Origin: an uncultured Actinomycetes bacterium
GTDB lineage: Bacteria > Actinomycetota > Actinomycetes > Mycobacteriales > Mycobacteriaceae
Length of the DNA stretch: 64,000 bases
Direction: 5' to 3'
NCBI GenBank assembly: GCA_903877095.1
Contig: CAIRCP010000051.1
Coordinates: 1 to 64,000 of the forward strand
The position numbers were made by a program, and so were the translations under genes. Below, piece by piece: positions 11,039 to 19,884 of this stretch. A model generated the notes under the pieces. The model worked only from the letters and a program-made list of their open reading frames with translations. It was not told the DNA's origin and did no database searches. Positions within the stretch are counted from its first letter, which is position 1, and each line of letters starts with the position of its first letter.

Positions 11039-11311
11039 GTGAGGCACGAGGACATCACCGAGGTCAGCGATCCGCATCAGCTGACCATCGACGAGGCCGA
11101 ACATGCCGCCCCCGAGATCCGCGTGCTCAGGGGGAAGCCCAGCGACGAGGAACTGGCTGCGGTGATCACGGTGCTGGCCTCTCTGGGCGCGCCGGCTCAA
11201 CCGGGGCCTCAGGAGCTCAACCTGTGGGGCCATCCGGTCGACAGGCTGCGCTACCCGTTCTGCAGCTTCCAGATCGTCACCCTGAAGGACCGGACGCATC
11301 TCCGCCGATGA
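11039..11311 (+). CDS. accE5: Acyl-CoA carboxylase epsilon subunit
   Basis: Small (90 aa) acidic epsilon subunit that bridges AccA3 and AccD5 in the mycobacterial acyl-CoA carboxylase. It carries the conserved PEIRVLRGKPSDEELAAVITVLA helix-rich segment at about residues 25-47. GTG 11039 is preceded by ATCAGGAGA at a good distance. It lies 33 bp after accD5 and 39 bp before maf in the same operon. It appears shorter at the N-terminus than the M. tuberculosis homologue. Confidence 0.92.
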   Translation: MRHEDITEVSDPHQLTIDEAEHAAPEIRVLRGKPSDEELAAVITVLASLGAPAQPGPQELNLWGHPVDRLRYPFCSFQIVTLKDRTHLRR

Positions 11312-11350
11312 TCGGGCTGTACGCCCGGGGCAGCCGATGATCGGGCCCCG

Positions 11351-12007
11351 ATGACGCGGGTCGTGCTCGGCTCCGCCTCGGCTGGCCGGCGCCGGGTGCT
11401 GCGTGACGCCGGGATCGACCCGTTGGTGGTGGTGTCCGGAGTCGACGAGGATGCACTGCTCGCCGGGCTGGGCGACGCCGCCCCGGACGCCGTCGTCACC
11501 GCGTTGGCCGCGGCCAAAGCCGAGTCGGTCTGCAACACCCTCGACCCCGCCGTCGCGGCCGACTGCGTGGTGATCGGCTGCGACTCCATGCTGTACCTCG
11601 ACGGCCGGCTCAGCGGAAAGCCCGGAACGCCGGAACAGACTCGGCGGCAATGGAATTCGATGGCCGGGCGGGCCGGCCAGCTGCACACCGGGCACAGCGT
11701 CATACGGATGCGTGACGGCGCCGCGGTGGCGAGCCGGAGCGCCGCAGCGGTTACGACGGTGCGGTTCGGCGTACCCACCGCAGCCGAGCTGGATGCCTAT
11801 ATCGCCAGCGGCGAACCACTCGGCGTTGCCGGGGCTTTCACCCTCGACGGGCTGGGCGGCTGGCTGGTCGACGGTATCGACGGCTCACCCTCGAACGTGA
11901 TCGGCCTGAGCCTGGCGCTGACCCGCCGGTTGCTGGATGAGGTCGGATGCTCGATCAATCAGATTTGGCGGTCCAATCCGGTTGCGGCGCAGCGAAGCGA
12001 GCGCTGA
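11351..12007 (+). CDS. maf: Maf family nucleotide pyrophosphatase
   Basis: Maf proteins hydrolyse non-canonical or modified nucleoside triphosphates to monophosphates (housecleaning) and can arrest septation. The 218-aa protein shows [18 protein letters not shown] (residues 5-22), the catalytic-loop region [20 protein letters not shown] near 75-95, and the C-terminal [11 protein letters not shown] motif. It corresponds to Rv3282. The 39-bp gap from accE5 contains the 14-mer GCCGATGATCGGGC twice. Confidence 0.92.
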   Translation: MTRVVLGSASAGRRRVLRDAGIDPLVVVSGVDEDALLAGLGDAAPDAVVTALAAAKAESVCNTLDPAVAADCVVIGCDSMLYLDGRLSGKPGTPEQTRRQWNSMAGRAGQLHTGHSVIRMRDGAAVASRSAAAVTTVRFGVPTAAELDAYIASGEPLGVAGAFTLDGLGGWLVDGIDGSPSNVIGLSLALTRRLLDEVGCSINQIWRSNPVAAQRSER

Positions 12008-12100
12008 CCCCTGCGGCGGCCAAGCAGAGTTGAAAGACCTCATCCTGCGAGCACTCGACCGCCGCCCCGATCAGTAGAAGCCCTGGAGCAACCTGGGGAC

Positions 12101-12114
12101 TAGGCTTTAGACCG
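12101..12114 (+). promoter_or_regulatory. -10 element for a probable leaderless sseA transcript
   Basis: TAGGCT at 12101-12106 fits the mycobacterial TANNNT -10 hexamer. It ends 7 nt before GTG 12114, placing the transcription start at or next to the start codon. No Shine-Dalgarno sequence sits in the usual position. Confidence 0.45.
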
Positions 12115-13034
12115 TGCCTTTGCCCGCCGATCCCCATCCCAGCCTTCAGCAGTACGCGCGCCCCGAGCGCCTCGTCACCAGCGACTGGTTGTCCGAACAC
12201 CTCGGCACACCGGGTCTTGCGATCGTCGAATCCGACGAGGACGTGCTGCTCTACGACGTCGGCCACATCCCCGGGGCGGTGAAGATCGACTGGCACACCG
12301 ACCTCAACGACCCGCTCGTGCGCGACTACATCAACGGCGAGCAGTTCGCCGACCTGATGAACCGCAAAGGCATCTCACGCGACGACACCGTGGTGATCTA
12401 CGGCGACAAGAGCAACTGGTGGGCGGCCTACGCCCTGTGGGTGTTCACCCTGTTCGGCCATCCTGATGTCCGGTTGCTCAACGGCGGACGCGATCTGTGG
12501 CTGGCTGAGGGCCGCGACACCACCCTGGAGGTTCCGGAGCGGACCACGACCGGCTACCCGGTGGTGCAGCGCAACGACGGGCCGATCCGGGCCTACCGGG
12601 ACGACGTCCTGGCGGCGCTCGGAACGGCGACCCTGATCGACGTCCGCTCCCCGCAGGAGTACACCGGCGAGCGCACCCACATGCCGGATTACCCCGAAGA
12701 GGGTGCGCTCCGTGCCGGCCACATCCCGACCGCGATCTCGGTGCCGTGGGCCAAAGCGGCCGATGAGCAGAGCCGATTCCGCAGCCGTCCGGAACTCGAG
12801 GAGATCTATTCGTTCGTCAAGCCCGACGGCAACACCATCGCCTACTGCCGCATCGGCGAGCGGTCCAGCCACACCTGGTTCGTCCTGACCCACCTGCTCG
12901 GTATCCCCGGCGTCCGCAACTACGACGGCTCGTGGACGGAGTGGGGCAACACGGTGCGGGTGCCGGTGGTCGACGGCGACCAGCCGGGCACGGTCGCGGG
13001 CGGCCAATCAGGTGAGGTCCCCAGCCGCGCATGA
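12114..13034 (+). CDS. sseA: Thiosulfate/3-mercaptopyruvate sulfurtransferase
   Basis: Two-rhodanese-domain sulfurtransferase of 306 aa that moves sulfane sulfur from a donor to a thiophilic acceptor. The N-terminal (inactive) domain carries [14 protein letters not shown]; the C-terminal domain carries the active-site loop [11 protein letters not shown] with Cys about 245. It matches Rv3283. Its stop overlaps the ATG of the next gene (ATGA), so the SufE-like protein is probably translated with it and may be its sulfur acceptor (inference). Confidence 0.93.
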   Translation: MPLPADPHPSLQQYARPERLVTSDWLSEHLGTPGLAIVESDEDVLLYDVGHIPGAVKIDWHTDLNDPLVRDYINGEQFADLMNRKGISRDDTVVIYGDKSNWWAAYALWVFTLFGHPDVRLLNGGRDLWLAEGRDTTLEVPERTTTGYPVVQRNDGPIRAYRDDVLAALGTATLIDVRSPQEYTGERTHMPDYPEEGALRAGHIPTAISVPWAKAADEQSRFRSRPELEEIYSFVKPDGNTIAYCRIGERSSHTWFVLTHLLGIPGVRNYDGSWTEWGNTVRVPVVDGDQPGTVAGGQSGEVPSRA

Positions 13035-13444
13035 CGATGCCGGCACCGCTGGCCGAGGTGGTGGCGGAGTTCGCCGAAGTCTCTGGTCAGGACAAACTCC
13101 GACTGCTGCTCGAATTCGCCGACGACTTGCCGCCGTTGCCCGCGGACTTGGAGGAGGCGGCGATGGAGCCGGTGCCGGAATGCCAGTCTCCGCTGTTCCT
13201 CCACGTCGACGCCGACGACCGCGAGCATGTGCGGCTGTATTTCAGCGCCCCGGCCGAGGCGCCGACCACCCGCGGGTTCGCCTCGATCCTGGCAACCGGC
13301 CTCGACGGCCAGTCCGCGGCGGCGATCCTGGCGGTGCCCGACGACTTCTACGCCGACCTGGGCCTGGCCAAGCTGATCAGTCCGCTGCGGCTCCGCGGCA
13401 TGTCGGCGATGCTGACCCGGATCAAACGGCGCCTGCGGGGCTGA
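13031..13444 (+). CDS. SufE-like sulfur acceptor protein
   Basis: This 137-aa protein has the SufE fold signature: [24 protein letters not shown], then [13 protein letters not shown] with the candidate sulfur-accepting Cys at residue 51, and [19 protein letters not shown] at the C-terminus. SufE proteins take persulfide sulfur for Fe-S assembly. The ATGA overlap with sseA suggests an SseA-to-SufE-like relay, as for Rv3283/Rv3284. The gene converges on and overlaps the TrpG-like gene by 23 bp. Confidence 0.88.
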   Translation: MTMPAPLAEVVAEFAEVSGQDKLRLLLEFADDLPPLPADLEEAAMEPVPECQSPLFLHVDADDREHVRLYFSAPAEAPTTRGFASILATGLDGQSAAAILAVPDDFYADLGLAKLISPLRLRGMSAMLTRIKRRLRG

Positions 13445-14069
13445 CCCCCAGGCGCAGCCCGACGCCGTCGAAGAAATTGCTCAGCATCGACATTCCCGAG
13501 TCGGTGGTGACGCTCTCCGGGTGGAACTGCACCGATTCGATGGGCAGGTCGCGGTGCCGCAGGCCCATCACGTAGCCGTCGTCGTCGCTGGTGGAGGTGA
13601 CCTCCAGGCAGGCCGGCACGGAGTCCCGTTCGACTACCAGCGAGTGGTAGCGGGTCACCGACACCGGCGTGGGGATCTCGCGATAGATGCCAAGAGAGTC
13701 GTGCGAGACGTTGCTGCGCTTGCCGTGCATGATGTGCTCGGCCCGAACGACGTTGCCGCCGTAGGCGACCGCGATGGCCTGATGCCCGAGGCACACCCCC
13801 AGGATCGGAACCTCGTCCCCGAATGCCTGCACGAGTTCGACGTGGCCGGAGTCCTCCGGGGTTCCCGGCCCCGGGCCGAGCACGATGGCATCGGGCTTCA
13901 TGCCCCGAAGGGCCGCAACGGTTTTCGGTCCGGACCGGATCACGGTCGTCGCCGCCCCGAGTTCACCGAGGTACTGCTCGATGACGTAGACGAAGCTGTC
14001 GAACGCGTCGATGAGGCAGACGACGGGACGACTCCGGTCGGACAGGCTGATTACACCGGCATTACGCAT
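13422..14069 (-). CDS. Class I glutamine amidotransferase, TrpG/PabA-like
   Basis: Amidotransferase subunit expected to supply ammonia to the TrpE-like partner just upstream. The triad is intact: nucleophile Cys93 in GVCLGHQ, and His183/Glu185 in FHPESV. Seen also are the N-terminal [10 protein letters not shown] and the oxyanion-strand motif [15 protein letters not shown] 14069 overlaps the TrpE-like stop by 8 bp and has GAGGAA about 11 nt upstream; an alternative GTG at 14087 has no visible site. This pair is not in the usual trp operon, and the product (anthranilate, aminodeoxychorismate or other) cannot be told from sequence. Confidence 0.88.
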   Translation of the reverse strand: MRNAGVISLSDRSRPVVCLIDAFDSFVYVIEQYLGELGAATTVIRSGPKTVAALRGMKPDAIVLGPGPGTPEDSGHVELVQAFGDEVPILGVCLGHQAIAVAYGGNVVRAEHIMHGKRSNVSHDSLGIYREIPTPVSVTRYHSLVVERDSVPACLEVTSTSDDDGYVMGLRHRDLPIESVQFHPESVTTDSGMSMLSNFFDGVGLRLGVSPAGAV

Positions 14070-15489
14070 GGTCGAGGAGTTCCTCACCGGTGATCGCCCA
14101 GAACGTGGCGCTCATCTTGGTCAACGTTTCGCGCCATTCGTTGGACGGGTCCGAATCGGCGACGATGCCGGCCGAGGCGCGGACGGTGTAGGTGCCCTCC
14201 CGGTACTGCATCATGCGGATCGACAGGCCGAGCACACAGTCGCCGGTGAACGGCACCAGGCCGAACGCCCCGGCGTAATACTCCCGGCGGCTCAGTTCCA
14301 GTTCCTCGATGATCTCCATCGCGCGGACCTTCGGGGCGCCGGTCACGGTGCCCGCCGGGAAGGTGGCCTCGATGGTGTCGTATACATCGAACGGGTCACG
14401 GACGGCGACCTGCACTTCCGAGACCATGTGGTAGAGGTGCGAATACTCCTCGCAGACCATCAATTCCGGCACGCACAGCGATCCGTACTCGGCCACCCGG
14501 CCAAGGTCATTGCGGCACAGGTCGACGAGCATGATGTGCTCGGCGCACTCCTTCTCGTCGGCCAGCAGGGTGGCATGGGCCGAGTCGCGGGTGGTGCCGG
14601 CTGTCTTGCGCACCGTTCCGGCGATGGGCCGCATGGCCGCCTGCGCGCCCTCCTTGCGGACGAACAACTCCGGGCTGGCGACTAGCATCAGACCGCCGAA
14701 CACCGGGGCGATCGCCATGTACGGCGACGGGTTGCGCCGGCGCAGGCGGCGGTACACCTCGACCGGGTGGATCGGCGACCGGACGTCGATCTTGTGCCCG
14801 ATCTGGACCTGATAGATGTCGCCGGCGCGGATGTGGTCCTTGCAGATCTCGACCTTGGAGATGAACTCGCTTCGGGTCATCTCATCGTGAAAGCTGAACT
14901 CCGGAACCGGTTCTCGCTGCGGTTCGGACGCCGGCGGGCCGAACGCCGGAATCACCGGGCGGTACTGCCAGTGCGGCCCGGAGATGGACGACACCGTCAT
15001 CGCGCGCCCGTCGGCCGGCACCCGCATCGTCGAGATGACGACCCGGTACTCGATGTCGTAGCCGGTGTCGGCGTCGGCGGGAATCCGGCGGGGCATGTCC
15101 TCGGCGTAGAACACGCCGTCGTAGCCGATGTTGACGAAGAAGCCGTTGAAACCCTCGGGCGTGGCATCGAATTCCAGGTCGGCGAAGATCAGTTCCGGGA
15201 TGCGCCAGACGCTGTCACGGTTGCGGACCAGACCGTCGGCGTCCATCACGCCGCACCGTTGCAGGGTCTGCTCAATGGTGTGCCGGAGCGCGTCCGGCGC
15301 TTCGACGGTGACGCGGTCCTCGCGGATGCCGATGAACAGCGGCCCGAGAATTCCGATGACCGTCTCGCGGCTGTCCGCCGCCGGGCCGCCCTTGGATTCG
15401 AGCAGAAAGACGTTGTGCGAGCCATACTCCTCGACGTTGCGAAGGTACGTCAGCAGCGGATCGAATTCGTGACCGTCGGGGGAGGTCAC
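14062..15489 (-). CDS. Chorismate-utilising enzyme, anthranilate synthase component I-like
   Basis: TrpE/chorismate-binding family protein of about 475 aa. The C-terminal catalytic half has MRPIAGTVRKTAG, the DLCRNDLGRV motif, HMVSEVQVAV and ATFPAGTVTGAPKVRAMEII, all diagnostic of the family. The usual PIAGTRxRG motif is altered (GTVRKTAGT), which may mark a different subgroup. Start is uncertain: GTG 15489 has GAAGG 9 nt upstream, while GTG 15507 and TTG 15531 are also in frame. The operon is small membrane protein, PAP2, this gene, then the amidotransferase. An extra anthranilate-type synthase outside the trp operon suggests secondary metabolism, but this is inference. Confidence 0.85.
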   Translation of the reverse strand: MTSPDGHEFDPLLTYLRNVEEYGSHNVFLLESKGGPAADSRETVIGILGPLFIGIREDRVTVEAPDALRHTIEQTLQRCGVMDADGLVRNRDSVWRIPELIFADLEFDATPEGFNGFFVNIGYDGVFYAEDMPRRIPADADTGYDIEYRVVISTMRVPADGRAMTVSSISGPHWQYRPVIPAFGPPASEPQREPVPEFSFHDEMTRSEFISKVEICKDHIRAGDIYQVQIGHKIDVRSPIHPVEVYRRLRRRNPSPYMAIAPVFGGLMLVASPELFVRKEGAQAAMRPIAGTVRKTAGTTRDSAHATLLADEKECAEHIMLVDLCRNDLGRVAEYGSLCVPELMVCEEYSHLYHMVSEVQVAVRDPFDVYDTIEATFPAGTVTGAPKVRAMEIIEELELSRREYYAGAFGLVPFTGDCVLGLSIRMMQYREGTYTVRASAGIVADSDPSNEWRETLTKMSATFWAITGEELLDHA

Positions 15490-15542
15490 GACGCTGGACC
15501 TTCGCACTTCGACACCGGCAAATACTAGCAACGCGCGGCCTT

Positions 15543-16202
15543 TCAGCCGACCAGCACGCCGCCGTAACGATGGGTCGGCGGCGGGACCGGCGGACGGGCG
15601 GCGGGCCGCGGCGCGCTGCTGACGTACGCGGGACGCTGACGGCGGGTGAGCGCCTGCAGGACGGCCGCACTCACGGCGACGATCGCCCCACCGAGCACCA
15701 TGCCACCAAGCACGTCGCTGGCGGTGTGTGCGCGGCAGTACACCGCCAACAAGCCGAGCAGCACGACGGCCGCCGTTATCAGTGCCGCCAATCGTGCCTT
15801 TACCTCCGGCCTGCGCCCCATGCCCAGGAAGACGGCCAGCATGCCGAGAAACGCCGCGGTGCCCGTGACATGTCCGGAGGGGAACGAATGCAGGTAGCTG
15901 ATGACGACCGGCCCGGAGCTCGGCCTGGGCCCCTGCAGAGCAGCCACTGAATCCGTCGTCCGCCCCACCGCTGCCTTGAGAATGCTCTCCAGCACCACAC
16001 CCGCGCCTACCGCAGCAACCAGGACGCCGACCGGCACCGCAGACCGCTCCCGCAGCGCGAGAACAGTCCCGCAGAACAGGACCGCAGCGGCGAAGTAGGC
16101 CGGCTCCCCAAGAACCGAGAAGAGATCCACCGAGGCCGCCACGGCGCCGGGAGAGCGACGCGGGCGAACCAGCAACTCGACGGAGGTGTCGAGTCGGGTC
16201 AT
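15543..16202 (-). CDS. PAP2-family membrane phosphatase
   Basis: About 219-aa integral membrane protein of the phosphatidic acid phosphatase 2 superfamily. Motifs: KAAVGRTTD (partial KxxxxxxRP-like first motif), SFPSGHVTGTAAFLG (PSGH, second motif) and CRAHTASDVLGGMVLG (SRxxxxxHxxxDV-type third motif). About six hydrophobic segments are visible and the C-terminal tail is Pro/Arg-rich. ATG 16202 is chosen because it overlaps the previous stop as ATGA. Likely substrates are lipid phosphates such as polyprenyl pyrophosphate; this is a family-level inference. Confidence 0.85.
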   Translation of the reverse strand: MTRLDTSVELLVRPRRSPGAVAASVDLFSVLGEPAYFAAAVLFCGTVLALRERSAVPVGVLVAAVGAGVVLESILKAAVGRTTDSVAALQGPRPSSGPVVISYLHSFPSGHVTGTAAFLGMLAVFLGMGRRPEVKARLAALITAAVVLLGLLAVYCRAHTASDVLGGMVLGGAIVAVSAAVLQALTRRQRPAYVSSAPRPAARPPVPPPTHRYGGVLVG

Positions 16203-16375
16203 CCAGCTGCCGTTGATCTCGACACAAGGACCGCCAGGGCGACGGAAAGTCCAGCCGATAGCAGGCCCCAACCGGCCCGGCCCCAGCGCAGAAGAGCGGC
16301 CCCGGTGAGGACCGCTGCGAGAACCCGTAACACGGTGACTGCGATGTCGGTGTTGATGTCAGTAATGGTGCGCAC
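16199..16375 (-). CDS. Small hydrophobic membrane protein upstream of the PAP2 gene
   Basis: About 58 aa, starting near VRTITDINTDIAV, with two hydrophobic stretches (LRVLAAVLTGAALL and WGLLSAGLSVALAVLV) separated by RWGRAG. Its stop overlaps the PAP2 start (ATGA), strong evidence that it is translated. GTG 16375 has GAAGG about 10 nt upstream. No family is recognised. Confidence 0.55.
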   Translation of the reverse strand: MRTITDINTDIAVTVLRVLAAVLTGAALLRWGRAGWGLLSAGLSVALAVLVSRSTAAG

Positions 16376-16543
16376 CTCCTGGTCACCTTCTGCGAAAGGA
16401 AACGTCGCTATTGGGTTTCGATTTCGCAATGACTCCAAGGAGGTATATGCGGTCTGGACGAGGTGCCGCTGTGGTGACGCTTTAGACTCCCTGAGATCTC
16501 ACTCTCTTAAACCAGTTTCTTAGAGTCACAGCAGGAGGCGCTC
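16376..16543. promoter_or_regulatory. Divergent promoter region between the PAP2/TrpE-like operon and accA3
   Basis: AT-richer spacer of 168 bp. It holds the 10-bp palindrome TGAGATCTCA (16492-16501), a possible operator. -10-like hexamers TAGACT (16483-16488) and TAGAGT (16521-16526) face accA3. The accA3 ribosome binding site AGGAGG is at about 16533-16538. Confidence 0.4.
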
Positions 16544-18319
16544 GTGCCCACCATCTCCAAGGTCCTCGTCGCCAACCGGGGTGAGATCGCGGTCAGGGTG
16601 ATCCGGGCGGCCAAAGACGCGGGCCTGGCCAGCGTGGCGGTGTACGCCGAGCCGGACGCCGAAGCACCCCATGTGAAGCTCGCCGACGAGGCATTCGCTC
16701 TGGGTGGGCAGACGTCGGCGGAGTCCTACCTGGACTTCGGCAAGATCCTCGACGCCGCGGCGAAGTCCGGGGCGAACGCCATCCACCCGGGCTACGGCTT
16801 CCTCTCGGAGAACGCCGACTTCGCCCAGGCGGTCATCGACGCCGGGCTGATCTGGATCGGCCCCAGCCCGCAGTCCATCCGCGACCTCGGCGACAAGGTA
16901 ACCGCCCGCCACATCGCCGCGCGTGCGCAGGCACCTCTCGTCCCCGGCACTCCCGACCCGGTCAAGGACGCCGACGAGGTGGTCGCCTTCGCCACGGAGT
17001 ACGGCGTTCCCATCGCCATCAAGGCCGCGTTCGGCGGTGGCGGCCGCGGCATGAAGGTCGCCCGCACCATCGAGGAGATCCCCGAGCTGTTCGACTCGGC
17101 GACCCGCGAGGCCATCTCGGCGTTCGGCCGCGGCGAGTGCTTCGTCGAGCGCTACCTGGACCAGCCGCGCCACGTCGAGGCACAGGTGATCGCCGACCAG
17201 CACGGCAACGTCGTCGTCGCCGGGACCCGGGACTGCTCGCTGCAACGCCGGTTCCAGAAGCTCGTCGAGGAGGCCCCGGCACCTTTTCTCACCGACGCGC
17301 AGCGCGCCGAGATCCACGAGTCCGCCAAGCGGATCTGCAAGGAGGCCGGTTACTACGGCGCCGGCACCGTGGAATATCTCGACTGGCAGGACGGGCTGAT
17401 CTCGTTCCTGGAGGTCAACACCCGCCTGCAGGTCGAGCACCCGGTCACCGAGGAGACCTCGGGCATCGACCTGGTGCGCGAGCAGTTCCGCATCGCCAAC
17501 GGCGAGAAGCTGGACATCACCGCCGACCCCACGCCGCGTGGGCATTCCATCGAGTTCCGGATCAACGGTGAGGATGCCGGCCGCGGCTTCCTGCCGGCAC
17601 CGGGGCCGGTGAACCGCTACGAGACTCCCAGCGGCCCCGGCGTGCGACTGGACTCCGGTGTGGAGGCCGGCTCGGTGATCGGCGGTCAGTTCGACTCGAT
17701 GCTGGCCAAGCTGATCGTCACTGGCGCCACCCGCGCCGAGGCCATCGAACGGGCCCGCCGGGCGCTGGACGAGTTCCACGTGGAGGGCCTGGCCACCGTC
17801 ATTCCGTTCCACCGCGCGATCGTCCGGGACCCGGCGTTCATCGGTGACGAGAATGGCTTCACCGTGCACACCCGCTGGATCGAGACGGAGTGGGACAACA
17901 CCGTCGAGCCGTTCACCGGCGGCGGCGCAGTCGACGCGGAGGAAGAGCAGCCGCGTCAGACCGTCGTCGTCGAGGTGGGCGGCCGCCGGCTGGAGGTGTC
18001 GCTGCCCGGCGACCTCGCACTCGGCAACGGCGCCGCCGAACCCGGCGTCATCCGCAAGAAGCCCAAGCCGCGCAAGCGGGGCGGCCACACCGGCGCGGCC
18101 GCATCCGGTGACGCTGTCACCGCGCCGATGCAGGGCACCGTGGTCAAGGTCGCCGTCGAGGAGGGGCAGACCGTGACCGTGGGCGACCTGGTCGTGGTGC
18201 TGGAGGCCATGAAGATGGAGAACCCGGTCACCGCGCACAAGGACGGCGTCATCACCGGCCTGGCGGTGGAGGCGGGTGCGGCCATCACCCAGGGCACGGT
18301 GCTCGCCGAGATCAAGTAA
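16544..18319 (+). CDS. accA3: Acyl-CoA carboxylase alpha subunit (biotin carboxylase + BCCP)
   Basis: The 591-aa alpha subunit carboxylates its own biotin with ATP and bicarbonate and serves AccD4/5/6 partners. The biotin carboxylase domain (about 1-450) has the ATP loop [12 protein letters not shown] and the catalytic-site motif [17 protein letters not shown]. After a Lys/Arg-rich linker ([10 protein letters not shown]), the BCCP domain has the biotinylation motif EAMKMENP with the target lysine near residue 557. GTG start with AGGAGG 5 nt upstream. It is the essential alpha subunit for mycolate precursor supply and a substrate for BirA at 2.9 kb. Confidence 0.96.
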   Translation: MPTISKVLVANRGEIAVRVIRAAKDAGLASVAVYAEPDAEAPHVKLADEAFALGGQTSAESYLDFGKILDAAAKSGANAIHPGYGFLSENADFAQAVIDAGLIWIGPSPQSIRDLGDKVTARHIAARAQAPLVPGTPDPVKDADEVVAFATEYGVPIAIKAAFGGGGRGMKVARTIEEIPELFDSATREAISAFGRGECFVERYLDQPRHVEAQVIADQHGNVVVAGTRDCSLQRRFQKLVEEAPAPFLTDAQRAEIHESAKRICKEAGYYGAGTVEYLDWQDGLISFLEVNTRLQVEHPVTEETSGIDLVREQFRIANGEKLDITADPTPRGHSIEFRINGEDAGRGFLPAPGPVNRYETPSGPGVRLDSGVEAGSVIGGQFDSMLAKLIVTGATRAEAIERARRALDEFHVEGLATVIPFHRAIVRDPAFIGDENGFTVHTRWIETEWDNTVEPFTGGGAVDAEEEQPRQTVVVEVGGRRLEVSLPGDLALGNGAAEPGVIRKKPKPRKRGGHTGAAASGDAVTAPMQGTVVKVAVEEGQTVTVGDLVVVLEAMKMENPVTAHKDGVITGLAVEAGAAITQGTVLAEIK

Positions 18320-18331
18320 CTCACCGAGCAT

Positions 18332-18529
18332 ATGGTCGACAGCCCGGATATCAACGCCGGCGCGTGGTATCTGCGCGGTTGCGGTGAGGGCAGCTGGGAT
18401 GTTTGCGAGCCGGTCAGCGGTGAGGTGCGGGCGACGATCGCGGTCACCGGCGATCCAGCGGCAGCGGCCGCGGCAGCGGAGGCGGTCGGCCGGTTCCTAC
18501 TGCAGTTGGTCCCGCAACTGGGCGAGTGA
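18332..18529 (+). CDS. Small hypothetical protein downstream of accA3
   Basis: A 65-aa ORF 12 bp after accA3: it begins MVDSPDINAGAWYLRGCGEG and ends with an alanine-rich helix and VGRFLLQLVPQLGE. No family is recognised and no strong ribosome binding site is visible, but the composition is protein-like and it would be translated on the accA3 mRNA. It overlaps the 3' end of the convergent sigF by 33 bp, so part of its apparent conservation could come from sigF. Confidence 0.45.
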   Translation: MVDSPDINAGAWYLRGCGEGSWDVCEPVSGEVRATIAVTGDPAAAAAAAEAVGRFLLQLVPQLGE

Positions 18530-19300
18530 TTTCGCGAGCAACCGCGAGACGTGCATCTGCGAAATGCCGACCCGCTCGGCGATCTGGGTCTGGGTCAGTG
18601 ACTCGAAAAAGCGCAGCAGCAGGACGGTGCGTTCGCGCTCGGGAAGGGCGGCGAGCAAGGGCCGCAACGCTTCCCGGTTCTCGATCTGATCGAGGCGGGG
18701 GTCGATGTCGCCGAGGGTGTCGACGATCCCGGGCGCATCCTCGTCGCCGCCTCCGCCGCTGTCGATGGACAGCGTGTTGTAGGAACTGCCCGCGACCAGG
18801 CCCTCCACCACCTCTTGGCGGTCCATGCCGAGTTCGGCGGCCAGTTCCGTGGCGGTCGGCGCGCGGCCCAGCTTCTGCGACAGCTCCGAGGTGGCCGCGC
18901 CGAGGCGCAGATGTAGTTCTTTGAGCCGGCGCGGCACTTTCACCGACCAGCTGTTGTCCCGGAAATGGCGGCGAACCTCGCCCATGATCGTCGGCACGGC
19001 GTAGGACACGAAGTCCGATCCGGTGTCGACGTCGTAGCGGATGACGGCGTTGACCAGCCCGACGCGGGCGACCTGCACCAGGTCGTCGCGCGCTTCGCCG
19101 CGGCCGTCGAACCGGCGGGCGATATGGTCCGCGAGCGGGAGGCACCTCTCGACGATGCGATCCCGGTAGCGGCGGAACTCCGCCGAATAGGGTTCCAGCT
19201 TGGCCAGTGTGCGGAACATGTCGGGAACGTCGGCATATTCGGATGGCGACCGCCGGGGCGGCGAACCCCCCGTACCCGCGTCGGCCGATCGTAGGGTCAC
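18497..19300 (-). CDS. sigF: RNA polymerase sigma factor SigF
   Basis: Group 3 (SigB/SigF-type) sigma factor of 267 aa for general stress and stationary phase. Seen: region 2 with DDLVQVARVGLVNAVIRYD and FVSYAVPTIMGEVRRHFRDNSW, region 3, and the region 4 helix-turn-helix LTQTQIAERVGISQMHVSRLL. Its first codon overlaps the rsbW stop by 4 bp, so sigma and anti-sigma factor are translationally coupled. The operon has a SigF-type promoter upstream of rsbW, giving autoregulation. Same place and strand as Rv3286c. Confidence 0.96.
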   Translation of the reverse strand: MTLRSADAGTGGSPPRRSPSEYADVPDMFRTLAKLEPYSAEFRRYRDRIVERCLPLADHIARRFDGRGEARDDLVQVARVGLVNAVIRYDVDTGSDFVSYAVPTIMGEVRRHFRDNSWSVKVPRRLKELHLRLGAATSELSQKLGRAPTATELAAELGMDRQEVVEGLVAGSSYNTLSIDSGGGGDEDAPGIVDTLGDIDPRLDQIENREALRPLLAALPERERTVLLLRFFESLTQTQIAERVGISQMHVSRLLAKSLAQLRDQLQ

Positions 19301-19734
19301 TGCTGTGAGCCTGCCCGCCTCGTGGTCAGGGTGATACCGAAAACGAGGCCGTCGGGGCTGGGGCCGTGGCCGTCGTGGAAGGTCTGCACCTGATCGGTCA
19401 GCGAACTGAGCACATGCCAGCTGAAACTGCCCTCGGTGACCACGTCATAGGTGTCGGTGGTGGTTGACGCCTGCACCACCACGACGTCGTCGCGTGGGTC
19501 GACGACGACCACCAGCGTCGCGGCGGGGGTGGCTGACCGGATCAGCCGGGTACAGGCCTCGTCCACCGCCAGCCGAAGATCGGCGACCGAGTCGAAATCG
19601 AGGTCGGAGAAGGTTCCGACCGCACCGACCACGGTGCGCAATACCGCAAGGTTCGCCAGCTGTGCCGCCACCCTGACTTCGACCGCAGCGGGACCATGGT
19701 TTTCCCCGCCGCGCCGGCCATCGAAGTCCGTCAT
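19297..19734 (-). CDS. rsbW: Anti-sigma factor RsbW/UsfX (SigF inhibitor)
   Basis: About 145-aa HATPase-fold anti-sigma factor that binds SigF and is released by anti-anti-sigma partners. The N-box-like motif LRLAVDEACTRLI is near residue 60 and the beta-rich ATPase fold follows. ATG 19734 is preferred over GTG 19740 because GGGGAG then sits at a usable distance. It is the first gene of the rsbW-sigF operon; it matches Rv3287c. No usfY homologue is seen upstream. Confidence 0.92.
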   Translation of the reverse strand: MTDFDGRRGGENHGPAAVEVRVAAQLANLAVLRTVVGAVGTFSDLDFDSVADLRLAVDEACTRLIRSATPAATLVVVVDPRDDVVVVQASTTTDTYDVVTEGSFSWHVLSSLTDQVQTFHDGHGPSPDGLVFGITLTTRRAGSQQ

Positions 19735-19768
19735 ATGCACTCCCCGCTTCGTCGTCTGGGTGTCCGAA

Positions 19769-19794
19769 TACCCTCTGCCGGGGCCCGGCTAAAC
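19769..19794 (-). promoter_or_regulatory. SigF-type promoter for rsbW-sigF
   Basis: Reading the minus strand, GTTT (19794-19791), a 17-nt spacer and GGGTA (19773-19769) match the mycobacterial SigF consensus GTTT-N15-17-GGGTA. It lies about 35 bp before the rsbW start codon, so SigF should activate its own operon. Confidence 0.8.
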
Positions 19795-19826
19795 ATCGTG
19801 AGCCGGGGCCCGGCTAAACATCGTGA
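19777..19826. repeat. 25-bp tandem duplication across the rsbW-sigF promoter -35 region
   Basis: Two identical 25-bp units (19777-19801 and 19802-19826), each containing GGGCCCGGCTAAACATCG, followed by the first four bases of a third. Each unit carries the GTTT -35 core on the minus strand; only the inner copy has a GGGTA -10 at the right distance. Confidence 0.9.
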
Positions 19827-19835
19827 GCCGCGAAG

Positions 19836-19861
19836 GTTTGACGCCACCCGCACGACGGGTA
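19836..19861 (+). promoter_or_regulatory. Divergent SigF-type promoter for the small SAP/Rho-N-like gene
   Basis: GTTT (19836-19839), a 17-nt spacer and GGGTA (19857-19861) on the plus strand, about 23 bp before ATG 19885. The match to the SigF consensus is as good as that of the rsbW promoter facing the other way. Confidence 0.75.
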
Positions 19862-19884
19862 CAGGTGAAGCGGGGGGTGGCGAA

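Noticed and set aside
16375-16499. SigF promoter upstream of the PAP2/TrpE-like operon (GTTT-N17-GGGAG)
   Set aside because: The -10 part deviates from GGGTA in two bases; too weak to call.
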